Shown one piece after another: positions 37,069 to 45,993 of a stretch of 64,000 nucleotides of DNA. Location: positions 1,612,001 through 1,676,000 of the forward strand of contig NZ_CP135971.1 of assembly GCF_032463525.1 (NCBI RefSeq), written 5' to 3'. The translations under genes and the position numbers were made by a program. Under the pieces are notes generated by a model that worked only from the letters and a program-made list of their open reading frames with translations, had not been told where the DNA came from and searched no databases. Source of the DNA: Pseudomonas sp. DTU_2021_1001937_2_SI_NGA_ILE_001 (lineage in GTDB: Bacteria > Pseudomonadota > Gammaproteobacteria > Pseudomonadales > Pseudomonadaceae). Within the stretch, counting starts at the first letter, position 1. Each line of letters opens with the position of its first letter.

Positions 37069-38463
37069 TTAAAAAAGCCGGTTGAGACCGTCGTAGGCAG
37101 CTACCCGATAGGCTTCGGCCATGGTCGGGTAGTTGAAGGTGGTATTGACGAAGTACTTCAGGGTATTGGCTTCACCCGGCTGGTTCATGATCGCCTGGCC
37201 GATGTGCACGATCTCCGAGGCCTGGTCGCCGAAGCAATGCACGCCCAGAACCTGCAAGGTTTCGCGGTGGAAGAGGATCTTCAGCATGCCGACGCGCTCG
37301 TCGGAGATCTGCGCCCGGGCCATGCCCTTGAAGAACGCCTTGCCCACCTCGTAAGGCACCTTGGCCTCGGTCAGCTCGGCCTCGGTCTTGCCGATCGAGC
37401 TGATCTCCGGAATGGTGTAGATGCCGGTCGGCACGTCGTTGACATAGCGCCAGCTGCCATTGTCCACCACGCTGCCAGCGGCCGAACGGCCTTGGTCATA
37501 AGCAGCACTGGCCAGGCTTGGCCAGCCGATCACGTCGCCGGCACCATAGATGTTGCTGACCGCCGTGCGATAGTTCTCGTCGACCTCGATCTGGCCGCGG
37601 CCGTTGGCCTGCAGGCCGATGTTTTCCAGGCCCAGACGGTCGGTGTTGCCAGTCCGGCCGTTGCACCACAGCAAGGCGTCGGCCTTGATCTTCTTGCCCG
37701 ACTTCAGGTGCAGGATCACGCCGTTGTCGATCCCCTCGACTCGCTCGTACTCCTCGTTGTGACGAACCATCACGTTGTTGTTGCTGAAGTGATAGCTCAG
37801 GCCCTGGGAGATTTCCTTGTCGAGGAAGCTCAGCAACTGGTCGCGGTTGTCCACCAGCTCCACCAGCACGCCGAGGCCGCTGAAGATCGATGCATATTCG
37901 CAACCGATGACCCCGGCACCGTAGATGATCAACTTGCGAGGGGTGTGGCTGAGGCTGAGGATGGTGTCGCTGTCGTAGATGCGCTTGTGGCTGAAGTCGA
38001 TATCGGCCGGGCGATAGGGCCGCGAGCCGGTGGCGATGATGATCTGGTTGGCGACCAGCTTGTCGACCACGCCATTGGTGCAGACCACGTTGACGCTGTT
38101 CTCGTCGGCGAAACTGCCAGTACCGAAGAACACATCGACCCGATTGCGTGCGTAGTAGCTGGTGCGCGAGGCCACCTGCTTGGCGATCACCACTTCGGCG
38201 CTCTTGAGCACGTCGGGAAAGGAGAACCAGCGCGGCTCGCCGATGGCGCGGAACATGGAGTTGGTGTTGAACTGGATGATCTGCTTGACCGCGTGACGCA
38301 ACGCCTTGGAAGGGATGGTGCCGAGGTGGGTGCAGTTACCGCCGACCTGGCGACGGCTGTCGACCATCGCCACCTTGCGGCCCGCCTTGGCGGCGTTCAT
38401 CGCCGCCCCTTCACCGGCGGGGCCGGACCCCAGAACCACTACATCGTAGTTGTAGACAGCCAT
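37069..38463 (-). CDS. sthA: Soluble pyridine nucleotide transhydrogenase
   Basis: 464-residue FAD enzyme that converts surplus NADPH to NADH. The FAD site is [21 protein letters not shown], the NAD(P) site is [20 protein letters not shown], and [17 protein letters not shown] replaces the redox disulfide of related reductases with a single cysteine, the mark of SthA. The C-terminal dimer domain is complete. It points toward the phosphodiesterase gene. Confidence 0.97.
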   Translation of the reverse strand: MAVYNYDVVVLGSGPAGEGAAMNAAKAGRKVAMVDSRRQVGGNCTHLGTIPSKALRHAVKQIIQFNTNSMFRAIGEPRWFSFPDVLKSAEVVIAKQVASRTSYYARNRVDVFFGTGSFADENSVNVVCTNGVVDKLVANQIIIATGSRPYRPADIDFSHKRIYDSDTILSLSHTPRKLIIYGAGVIGCEYASIFSGLGVLVELVDNRDQLLSFLDKEISQGLSYHFSNNNVMVRHNEEYERVEGIDNGVILHLKSGKKIKADALLWCNGRTGNTDRLGLENIGLQANGRGQIEVDENYRTAVSNIYGAGDVIGWPSLASAAYDQGRSAAGSVVDNGSWRYVNDVPTGIYTIPEISSIGKTEAELTEAKVPYEVGKAFFKGMARAQISDERVGMLKILFHRETLQVLGVHCFGDQASEIVHIGQAIMNQPGEANTLKYFVNTTFNYPTMAEAYRVAAYDGLNRLF

Positions 38464-38864
38464 GCGTACTCCTTCAGAACGGGCCGGGCGCCACCTGGCG
38501 GCCTCGGCTAAATCACGCGGTGCAGTCTAGCGCTGCGCTCAAGCCGGGAACATTAACCCTTGGTCGTGACGAAGGCCACTTTTTCCTTGGCAATGGCGCA
38601 TTTGCGTGAAATCGATCATCGCCCGTGCACCGCCTTGCAGCATTGGCCGGCCGCAGCACGCGCTTCAGTCAGGCGCCGGCACCAAGCTGAACGAAGGCTG
38701 AACGAGAGAACCAAGGGCTCAGCAAAGGCTCGGCAGCGGTTGTGAGAGGGCATTTTTACAAATATTGTTACAAATAGCCCTCAACCGGACGCAGATCCGG
38801 TGCGCTGCCCGGCAGCGTGCAGACTGACCAACAACCCCAATATCCAGCCTGAAGAGTCAGAGCC
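38464..38864. other. Divergent intergenic region sthA / MFS gene
   Basis: About 400 bases without a supported gene. An open stretch of 61 codons at 38560-38745 has no ribosome site and no protein-like composition. The AT-rich repeat structure at 38746-38782 is described separately; otherwise the region is GC-rich and featureless to my reading. Confidence 0.5.
38746..38782. promoter_or_regulatory. Operator-like repeats upstream of the MFS gene
   Basis: GAGGGC (38746-38751) and GCCCTC (38777-38782) are an inverted pair around a 25-base AT-rich core that holds two direct copies of TTACAAATA (38756 and 38768) exactly 12 bases apart. The structure lies 83 bases before the ATG of the symporter gene, where a regulator could bind. 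No known operator is recognised. Confidence 0.4.
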
Positions 38865-40151
38865 ATGACCTCCACACAAAACAAAGGCAAAGCGATCTTT
38901 CGCGTTGTCAGCGGCAACTTCCTCGAGATGTACGACTTCATGGTCTATGGCTTCTATGCCACGGCCATCGCCAAGACCTTCTTCCCTGCCGACAGTGCAT
39001 TCGCGTCCCTGATGCTATCGCTGGCCACCTTCGGCGCCGGCTTCCTCATGCGTCCGCTGGGCGCGATATTCCTCGGTGCCTACATCGACCGCCATGGCCG
39101 CCGCCAGGGGCTGCTCATCACCCTGGGCCTGATGGCCATCGGCACCCTATTGATCGCCTGTGTGCCCGGCTATAACAGCATCGGCCTGGCCGCGCCGTTG
39201 CTGGTGCTGCTCGGCCGCCTGCTGCAAGGCTTCTCGGCCGGCGTGGAACTGGGCGGCGTGTCGGTTTACCTCGCGGAAATCTCCACCCCTGGCCGCAAGG
39301 GCTTCTTCGTCAGCTGGCAATCGGCAAGCCAACAGGCTGCCGTGGTCTTTGCCGGCTTGCTGGGTGTGGCCCTCAACCATTGGCTGAGCCCCGAAGAAAT
39401 GGGTGACTGGGGCTGGCGCGTGCCGTTCTTCGTCGGCTGCCTGATCGTACCGGCGCTGTTCATCATCCGCCGCTCGCTGGAAGAATCGCCCGAGTTCGAA
39501 GCCCGCAAGCACCGCCCAAGCCTGGGCGAAGTGATGCGCTCGATCCGCCAGAACTTCGGCCTGGTACTGGCCGGCATGGCACTGGTGGTGATGACCACCG
39601 TGTCCTTCTACCTGATCACCGCCTACACCCCGACCTTCGGCAAGAGCGAGCTGCACCTGACCGACCTGCAAAGCCTGCTGGTGACCATGTGCGTGGGCGT
39701 GTCCAACTTCATCTGGCTGCCGGTGATGGGCTCGGTGTCCGACCGTATCGGTCGCAAGCCGCTGTTGGTCGGCGCCACGGTACTGGCCATTATTACCGCC
39801 TACCCTGCCCTGTCGTGGCTGGTGGCGCATCCAAGCTTCGGCAACCTGCTGATCGTCGAGCTGTGGCTGTCGTTCCTCTATGGCAGCTACAACGGCGCCA
39901 TGGTCGTGGCCCTGACGGAAATCATGCCCGCCGAAGTGCGCACCACCGGCTTCTCGCTGGCCTATAGTCTGGCCACCGCCACCTTCGGCGGCTTCACCCC
40001 GGCAGCCTGCACCTGGCTGATCCACGCCCTGGACAACCGCGCTGCACCAGGCATCTGGCTGACCGGTGCCGCCATTCTGGGCCTGATCGCCACGCTGAAC
40101 CTGTTCAAGGCCAAGGGCGCGGCCAGCGGTCGACTGCAGACCGCCAGCTAA
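38865..40151 (+). CDS. MFS (MHS family) tricarboxylate/proton symporter
   Basis: 428 residues with 12 predicted membrane helices. Start [28 protein letters not shown] and the loop [13 protein letters not shown] are typical of the metabolite:H+ symporter branch that includes citrate (CitA) and tricarballylate (TcuC) transporters. [23 protein letters not shown] and [10 protein letters not shown] are the other MFS motifs. Citrate is the likely substrate but related acids are possible. A strong terminator follows. Confidence 0.87.
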   Translation: MTSTQNKGKAIFRVVSGNFLEMYDFMVYGFYATAIAKTFFPADSAFASLMLSLATFGAGFLMRPLGAIFLGAYIDRHGRRQGLLITLGLMAIGTLLIACVPGYNSIGLAAPLLVLLGRLLQGFSAGVELGGVSVYLAEISTPGRKGFFVSWQSASQQAAVVFAGLLGVALNHWLSPEEMGDWGWRVPFFVGCLIVPALFIIRRSLEESPEFEARKHRPSLGEVMRSIRQNFGLVLAGMALVVMTTVSFYLITAYTPTFGKSELHLTDLQSLLVTMCVGVSNFIWLPVMGSVSDRIGRKPLLVGATVLAIITAYPALSWLVAHPSFGNLLIVELWLSFLYGSYNGAMVVALTEIMPAEVRTTGFSLAYSLATATFGGFTPAACTWLIHALDNRAAPGIWLTGAAILGLIATLNLFKAKGAASGRLQTAS

Positions 40152-40168
40152 ACACATAAATCGCGGAC

Positions 40169-40203
40169 AAAAAAACGGGTCGAACATTCGACCCGTTTTT
40201 TTA
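40169..40203. terminator. Bidirectional terminator between MFS gene and gap
   Basis: CGGGTCGAA (40176-40184) pairs with TTCGACCCG (40187-40195), flanked by a run of seven A on the left and eight T on the right, giving T-tails in both directions for the two convergent genes. Confidence 0.93.
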
Positions 40204-40253
40204 TGCCGCCCGGTCAGACCGGGCGACCTGTAGATCGCTGCGCTACGCCGCGA

Positions 40254-41702
40254 TTACTTTGGAAAGGCTGGTGGGTTGACGCCCGCCATGTCTTCCATCA
40301 CGCGGACCACCTGGCAGCTGTAACCGAATTCGTTGTCGTACCAGACGTACAGAACCACACGGTTATCGTTGGCGATGGTCGCTTCGGCATCGACGACACC
40401 GGCATGACGCGAGCCGACGAAGTCGGTGGAAACCACTTCCTGGGAGCTGACGTAGTCGATCTGCTTGTGCAGATCGGAATACAGCGCGGTATGGCGCAGG
40501 TATTCGTTGATCTCGTCGCGGGTGGTGGCCTTTTCCAGGTTCAGGTTGAGAATGGCCATCGAGACGTTCGGCGTCGGCACGCGAATCGCGTTGCCGGTCA
40601 ACTTGCCAGCCAGCTCGGGCAGAGCCTTGGCAGCGGCGGTGGCAGCACCGGTCTCGGTGATGACCATGTTCAGCGCGGCGCTACGGCCACGGCGCGAACC
40701 CTTGTGGAAGTTGTCGATCAGGTTCTGGTCGTTGGTGTACGAGTGAACGGTCTCGACGTGGCCGTTGACGATGCCGAACTTGTCGTTGACTGCCTTGAGC
40801 ACCGGCACGATGGCGTTGGTGGTGCAGGACGCCGCCGAGATGATCTTGTCTTCCGGGGTGATTTCACCGTGGTTGATGCCATGCACGATGTTCTTCAGCT
40901 TGCCCTTGCCAGGCGCGGTGAGAATCACGCGGTCGACACCCGGGCAGGCCAGGTGCTGGCCCAGGCCTTCGGCATCACGCCATACACCGGTGTTGTCGAC
41001 GACCAGAGCATTCTCGATGCCGTACTGGGTGTAGTCGACTTCGCTCGGGTTCTTGGCGTAGATCACCTGGATCAGGTTGCCGTTGGCGGTCAGGGTGCTG
41101 TTTTCTTCGTCGATGGTGATGGTGCCATCGAACGAACCGTGTACCGAGTCACGACGCAGCAGGCTGGCGCGCTTGACCAGATCGTTGCTGGCACCCTTGC
41201 GCACCACGATGGCACGCAGACGCAGGCCGTCGCCGCCACCGGTCTTCTCGATCAGGATGCGCGCCAGCAGGCGGCCGATGCGGCCGAAGCCGTACAGGAC
41301 CACGTCCTTGCCCTTGCGCGGGCTGTTGCTCTGCTGACCTACCACGCTGGCCAGTTCTTCACGCACGAACTGCTCGGCGCTGCGGCCGTTGCCTTCGGCC
41401 TTGAACTTGACGGCCAGACGGCCCAGGTCCACCGAGGCGGCACCCAGCTTGAGCTCGCTCATGGCCTTGAGCAGGGGGAAAGTCTCGTGTACGGACAACT
41501 CGCTCGCATCGGACTGGCGATGGCGGGCAAAGCGGTGGGCTTTGAGAATCGCGATGACTGAACGGTTGATCAGGCTGCGGCCATAGATCGAAGTGACCAC
41601 ATTGTTATTGCGGTACAGCTGGCCAAGGAGCGGGATCATCGCCTCGGCGAGGGCTTCACGGTCGATCCATTCACCAAGACACTGGTCGGGCTTCTGAGTC
41701 AC
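40254..41702 (-). CDS. gap: Glyceraldehyde-3-phosphate dehydrogenase with long N-terminal extension
   Basis: 482 residues, against about 335 for ordinary GAPDH. The first ~130 residues are an extra, mostly helical region; the Rossmann start is KDVVLYGFGRIGRLL at 132-146, the catalytic cysteine is C293 in SAASCTTNAIVP, and the C-terminus ends WYDNEFGYSCQVVRVMEDMA. I chose GTG 41702, which follows GGAAGG at good spacing, over ATG 41717, which has none. In Pseudomonas this second GAPDH is thought to serve gluconeogenesis; nearby sthA and tal fit a carbon/NADPH theme. Confidence 0.92.
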   Translation of the reverse strand: MTQKPDQCLGEWIDREALAEAMIPLLGQLYRNNNVVTSIYGRSLINRSVIAILKAHRFARHRQSDASELSVHETFPLLKAMSELKLGAASVDLGRLAVKFKAEGNGRSAEQFVREELASVVGQQSNSPRKGKDVVLYGFGRIGRLLARILIEKTGGGDGLRLRAIVVRKGASNDLVKRASLLRRDSVHGSFDGTITIDEENSTLTANGNLIQVIYAKNPSEVDYTQYGIENALVVDNTGVWRDAEGLGQHLACPGVDRVILTAPGKGKLKNIVHGINHGEITPEDKIISAASCTTNAIVPVLKAVNDKFGIVNGHVETVHSYTNDQNLIDNFHKGSRRGRSAALNMVITETGAATAAAKALPELAGKLTGNAIRVPTPNVSMAILNLNLEKATTRDEINEYLRHTALYSDLHKQIDYVSSQEVVSTDFVGSRHAGVVDAEATIANDNRVVLYVWYDNEFGYSCQVVRVMEDMAGVNPPAFPK

Positions 41703-41741
41703 GGGAACCTTCCACATGTAGGGGCTGAAAAAAGGGGCTAC

Positions 41742-41770
41742 ATTATGACCGCGCCAGTGTTTATGAGCAA
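41742..41770 (-). promoter_or_regulatory. Probable promoter of gap
   Basis: Minus-strand TTGCTC (41765-41770) and CATAAT (41742-41747) are 17 bases apart. The palindrome TCAGA-TGT-TCTGA (41781-41793) lies just upstream and could be an operator. Confidence 0.55.
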
Positions 41771-41907
41771 TGCGCGGCCATCAGATGTTCTGACACTACA
41801 TAAACGAAAAAGATCAAAAGGCGCTCGATGCGCTGGAAAACTGACAGCCACCGCCCTCGCCCGTTACAATCGCGCCCCCTGTCGCATCGCCTGGAGCCAG
41901 ACCGTCC

Positions 41908-44900
41908 GTGCCCGTCCTGCGTCTACCGCAACAGCCTGCCACCGCCGGCAAACAACACTGGGGCAACCTGCAAGGTGCCGCCCTGAGCCTGGCCATCGCC
42001 GAGGCCGCCAGTGCCGCGCGGCGTTTCACCCTGCTGCTGACCGCCGACAGCCAGGGCGCCGAACGCCTTGAACAGGAACTGAAATTCTTCGCCCCGGAAC
42101 TGCCGGTGCTGCATTTCCCGGACTGGGAAACCCTGCCCTACGACCTGTTCTCGCCCCACCAGGACATCATCTCGCAGCGTATTGCCAGCCTGTACCGCCT
42201 GCCGGAGCTGGAGCATGGCGTGCTGGTGGTGCCGATCACCACCGCCCTGCACCGCCTGGCGCCGACCAAGTTCCTGCTCGGCAGCAGCCTGGTGCTGGAC
42301 GTCGGCCAGAAGCTCGACGTCGAAGCCATGCGCACGCGCCTGGAAGCCAGCGGCTACCGCTATGTCGACACGGTCTACGAGCACGGCGAGTTCACCGTGC
42401 GCGGTGCGCTGTTCGACCTGTTCCCGATGGGCAGCAAGACGCCCTACCGCATCGACCTGTTCGATGACGAGATCGAAACCCTGCGCACCTTCGACCCGGA
42501 AACCCAGCGTTCCATCGACAAGGTCGACTCGGTGCGCCTGCTGCCGGCGCGGGAGTTCCCGCTGCACAAGGACGAGGTGGTGCGTTTCAAGGCCCGCTTT
42601 CGCGAGCGTTTCGACGTCGACTTCCGGCGCAGCCCGATCTTCCAGGACCTCAACAGCGGCATCATCCCCGCCGGTATCGAGTACTACATTCCGCTGTTCT
42701 TCGAAGAAACCTCGACCCTGTTCGATTACCTGCCCCAGGACACCCAGGTGTTCTCGCTGCCCGGCATTGAGCAGGCGGCGGAAAACTTCTGGAACGACGT
42801 GCGCAATCGCTACGAAGACCGGCGCATCGACCCCGACCGGCCGCTGCTGCCGCCGGCCGAGCTGTTCCTGCCGGTGGAGGACTGTTTCGCACGCCTGAAG
42901 CAATGGCCGCGGGTGGTGGCCAGCCAGCAGGACATCGAGGCCGGAGCCGGTCGCGAGCGCTTTGCGTCCCAGCCACTGCCGGACCTGGCCATCGAGGCCA
43001 AGGCCAGCCAGCCGCTGGCGGCGCTCTCGGGCTTTCTCGACAGTTTCCCGGGCCGGGTGCTGTTCACCGCCGAGTCGGCCGGCCGCCGCGAAGTGCTGCT
43101 GGAACTGCTCGAACGCCTGAAGCTGCGCCCCAAGACGGTGGAAGGCTGGGAAGACTTCGTCACCGGCGACGAGCGCCTGGCGATCACCATCGCGCCCCTC
43201 GACGAAGGCCTGGTGTTGGACCAGCCGTCCCTGGCGCTGATCGCCGAAAGCCCGCTGTTCGGCCAGCGCGTCATGCAGCGCCGACGCCGCGAGAAACGCG
43301 CCGAACATGGCAACGATGCGGTCATCAAGAACCTCACCGAGCTGCGCGAAGGCGCGCCGGTGGTGCACATCGACCACGGCGTGGGCCGCTACCAGGGCCT
43401 GGCGACCATCGAGGTCGACAACCAGGTCGCCGAATTCCTCACCCTGGTCTATGCCGACGACGCCAAGCTCTACGTGCCTGTGGCCAACCTGCACCTGATC
43501 GCCCGCTACACCGGCAGCGACGACGAACTGGCACCGCTGCATCGCCTGGGCTCGGAAACCTGGCAGAAGGCCAAGCGCAAGGCTGCTGAGCAGGTGCGCG
43601 ACGTCGCCGCCGAGCTGCTGGACATCTATGCCCGTCGTGCGGCGCGCAAGGGCTATGCCTTCGAAGACCCGAAGGCCGACTACGCCACTTTCAGTGCCGG
43701 TTTCCCTTTCGAGGAAACGCCCGACCAACAGGCCAGCATCGACGCGGTACGCGCCGACATGCTTGCCGCCAAGCCCATGGATCGCCTGGTATGCGGCGAC
43801 GTCGGCTTCGGCAAGACCGAGGTGGCCATGCGCGCGGCGTTCATCGCCGTGCACGGCGGCCGCCAGGTGGCGGTGCTGGTACCCACCACCCTGCTCGCCC
43901 AGCAGCACTACAACAGCTTCCGCGATCGCTTCGCCGACTGGCCGGTGAAGGTCGAGGTGATGAGCCGCTTCAAGTCGGCCAAGGAAGTCAGCCAGGCCGT
44001 CAGCGACCTGGCCGAAGGAAAGATCGACATCGTCATCGGCACCCACAAGCTGCTCTCCGACGACGTGAAGTTCAAGGACCTGGGCCTGGTGATCATCGAC
44101 GAGGAGCACCGTTTCGGCGTGCGCCAGAAGGAGCAGCTCAAGGCGCTGCGCAGCGAGGTGGACATCCTCACCCTCACGGCCACGCCGATCCCGCGCACCT
44201 TGAACATGGCGGTGTCGGGCATGCGCGACCTGTCGATCATCGCCACCCCGCCGGCACGCCGCCTCTCGGTGCGCACCTTCGTAATGGAACAGAACAAGCC
44301 GACGGTCAAGGAAGCGCTGCTGCGCGAACTGCTGCGCGGCGGCCAGGTGTACTACCTGCACAACGATGTGAAGACCATCGAGAAGTGCGCCGCCGACCTC
44401 GCCGAACTGGTGCCCGAGGCACGCATCGGCGTCGGCCACGGGCAGATGCGCGAGCGCGAGCTGGAACAGGTGATGAGCGACTTCTACCACAAGCGCTTCA
44501 ACGTGCTGGTGGCCTCGACCATCATCGAGACGGGTATCGACGTGCCCAGCGCCAACACCATCATCATCGAACGCGCCGACAAGTTCGGCCTGGCCCAGTT
44601 GCACCAGTTGCGCGGCCGGGTCGGGCGCAGTCATCACCAGGCCTACGCCTACCTGTTGACGCCGCCGCGCAAGCAGGTCACCGCCGATGCGGAAAAACGC
44701 CTGGAGGCCATCGCCAATACCCAGGACCTGGGCGCCGGCTTCGTGCTGGCCACCAACGACCTGGAGATCCGCGGTGCCGGTGAACTGCTCGGCGATGGCC
44801 AGAGCGGGCAGATCCAGGCGGTAGGGTTCACCCTGTACATGGAAATGCTCGAACGCGCGGTCAAGGCGATCCGCAAGGGCGAGCAGCCGAACCTCGACCA

Positions 44901-45357
44901 GCCTCTGGGCGGCGGACCGGAGATCAACCTGCGCGTACCGGCCCTGATCCCCGAAGATTACCTGCCCGATGTGCATACGCGGCTGATCCTCTACAAGCGC
45001 ATCGCCAACGCCACCGACGAAGAAGGTCTCAAGGACCTGCAGGTGGAAATGATCGATCGCTTCGGCCTGCTGCCCGAACCGACCAAGAGCCTGATGCGCA
45101 TCACCCATCTGAAACTGGTCGCCGAACAGCTGGGCATCACCAAGATCGATGCCGGCCCGCAAGGCGGGCGCCTGGAGTTCGGTGCCGAAACGCCGGTCGA
45201 CCCGCTGACCCTGATCAAGCTGATTCAGGGCCAGCCCAATCGCTACAAGTTCGAAGGCGCCACCGTGTTCAAGTTCATGGTGCCCATGGAACGCCCCGAG
45301 GAGCGTTTCAATACCATCGAAGCGCTGCTTGAGCGCCTGACCCCGAAATCTGCCTGA
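41908..45357 (+). CDS. mfd: Transcription-repair coupling factor
   Basis: 1149 residues. Mfd removes RNA polymerase stalled at lesions and recruits UvrA. The N-terminal third is the UvrB-like module, a CarD/RID polymerase-interacting domain lies near 475-560 (VVHIDHGVGRYQGL), and the translocase has Walker A CGDVGFGKTEVAMR, Walker B IIDEEHRFGVRQKE and the TRG region after IIETGIDVPSANTIII; the TRCF C-terminal domain closes it. Start is GTG 41908. It complements uvrB in this window. It is divergent from gap. Confidence 0.97.
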   Translation: MPVLRLPQQPATAGKQHWGNLQGAALSLAIAEAASAARRFTLLLTADSQGAERLEQELKFFAPELPVLHFPDWETLPYDLFSPHQDIISQRIASLYRLPELEHGVLVVPITTALHRLAPTKFLLGSSLVLDVGQKLDVEAMRTRLEASGYRYVDTVYEHGEFTVRGALFDLFPMGSKTPYRIDLFDDEIETLRTFDPETQRSIDKVDSVRLLPAREFPLHKDEVVRFKARFRERFDVDFRRSPIFQDLNSGIIPAGIEYYIPLFFEETSTLFDYLPQDTQVFSLPGIEQAAENFWNDVRNRYEDRRIDPDRPLLPPAELFLPVEDCFARLKQWPRVVASQQDIEAGAGRERFASQPLPDLAIEAKASQPLAALSGFLDSFPGRVLFTAESAGRREVLLELLERLKLRPKTVEGWEDFVTGDERLAITIAPLDEGLVLDQPSLALIAESPLFGQRVMQRRRREKRAEHGNDAVIKNLTELREGAPVVHIDHGVGRYQGLATIEVDNQVAEFLTLVYADDAKLYVPVANLHLIARYTGSDDELAPLHRLGSETWQKAKRKAAEQVRDVAAELLDIYARRAARKGYAFEDPKADYATFSAGFPFEETPDQQASIDAVRADMLAAKPMDRLVCGDVGFGKTEVAMRAAFIAVHGGRQVAVLVPTTLLAQQHYNSFRDRFADWPVKVEVMSRFKSAKEVSQAVSDLAEGKIDIVIGTHKLLSDDVKFKDLGLVIIDEEHRFGVRQKEQLKALRSEVDILTLTATPIPRTLNMAVSGMRDLSIIATPPARRLSVRTFVMEQNKPTVKEALLRELLRGGQVYYLHNDVKTIEKCAADLAELVPEARIGVGHGQMRERELEQVMSDFYHKRFNVLVASTIIETGIDVPSANTIIIERADKFGLAQLHQLRGRVGRSHHQAYAYLLTPPRKQVTADAEKRLEAIANTQDLGAGFVLATNDLEIRGAGELLGDGQSGQIQAVGFTLYMEMLERAVKAIRKGEQPNLDQPLGGGPEINLRVPALIPEDYLPDVHTRLILYKRIANATDEEGLKDLQVEMIDRFGLLPEPTKSLMRITHLKLVAEQLGITKIDAGPQGGRLEFGAETPVDPLTLIKLIQGQPNRYKFEGATVFKFMVPMERPEERFNTIEALLERLTPKSA

Positions 45358-45368
45358 AGGATGCGTGC

Positions 45369-45905
45369 ATGCGCCTGTACCGTTCATTGATCCTGCTGTT
45401 CACCGTGCTGCTGGCCTGCGCTGCAGCACCGGCCTTCGCCGCCGACCACTACCAGGTCGAGGCCATTCTGTTCCGCCAGATCGGCGAACCGGCGGCGACC
45501 CCGCAACCGGCTCCCGAGCACTGGGATCGCGGCGCGCCACGGGTCGGCCAGGCCGAGCAGCGTGCCACCGCCCTCGACGCCACGGCGCAGAAGCTCGAAG
45601 CCAGCGGCAAGTACCAGGTGCTGCTGCATAAGGCCTGGCAGCAAACCATCGGCAGCGAGCCCAGCGTGATGGCGGTGACCGAGGGCGACGAGCGCTTCGG
45701 CCACTTCGCGGTGGAGGGCACCCTGAGCGTGGCCATCGATCGCTTCACCGACTTCGACGCTGAATTCTGGGTCAACCAGCTCGACAGCCACGGCATCCTG
45801 CTGGGCAGCGAACGCCTGAAGCAGAACGCCCGGGTCAAGAACGGCGAGCTGACCTTCCTCGACTACGGCAGCCTCGCCCTGCTGATCAAGGTATCGTCGC
45901 TCTGA
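45369..45905 (+). CDS. CsiV-family periplasmic protein
   Basis: 178 residues with a signal peptide cleaved near AFA-ADHY. The mature start YQVEAILFRQIGEP and the alternating later part (FDAEFWVNQLDSHGILLGSERLKQNARVKNGELTFLDYGSLALLIKV) match the CsiV-like domain, known from Vibrio as an activator of a penicillin-binding protein. It starts 11 bases after the mfd stop and is probably cotranscribed. The function in Pseudomonas is not established. Confidence 0.78.
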   Translation: MRLYRSLILLFTVLLACAAAPAFAADHYQVEAILFRQIGEPAATPQPAPEHWDRGAPRVGQAEQRATALDATAQKLEASGKYQVLLHKAWQQTIGSEPSVMAVTEGDERFGHFAVEGTLSVAIDRFTDFDAEFWVNQLDSHGILLGSERLKQNARVKNGELTFLDYGSLALLIKVSSL

Positions 45906-45993
45906 GGCCTGGGCGGCGACGCCCGCTCACCTCCGCAGCAAAAGGCGGGTACACTGCCCGCCTCGTTAAAAGACCGCAGGGCCTCACACACCG

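Noticed and set aside
38560..38745. 61-codon open frame in the sthA/MFS gap
   Set aside because: No ribosome site and no protein-like pattern; expected by chance at this GC content.
41923..45387. 1154-codon minus-strand open frame opposite mfd
   Set aside because: Slightly longer than mfd itself but has no domain or start signal; mfd shows every helicase motif.
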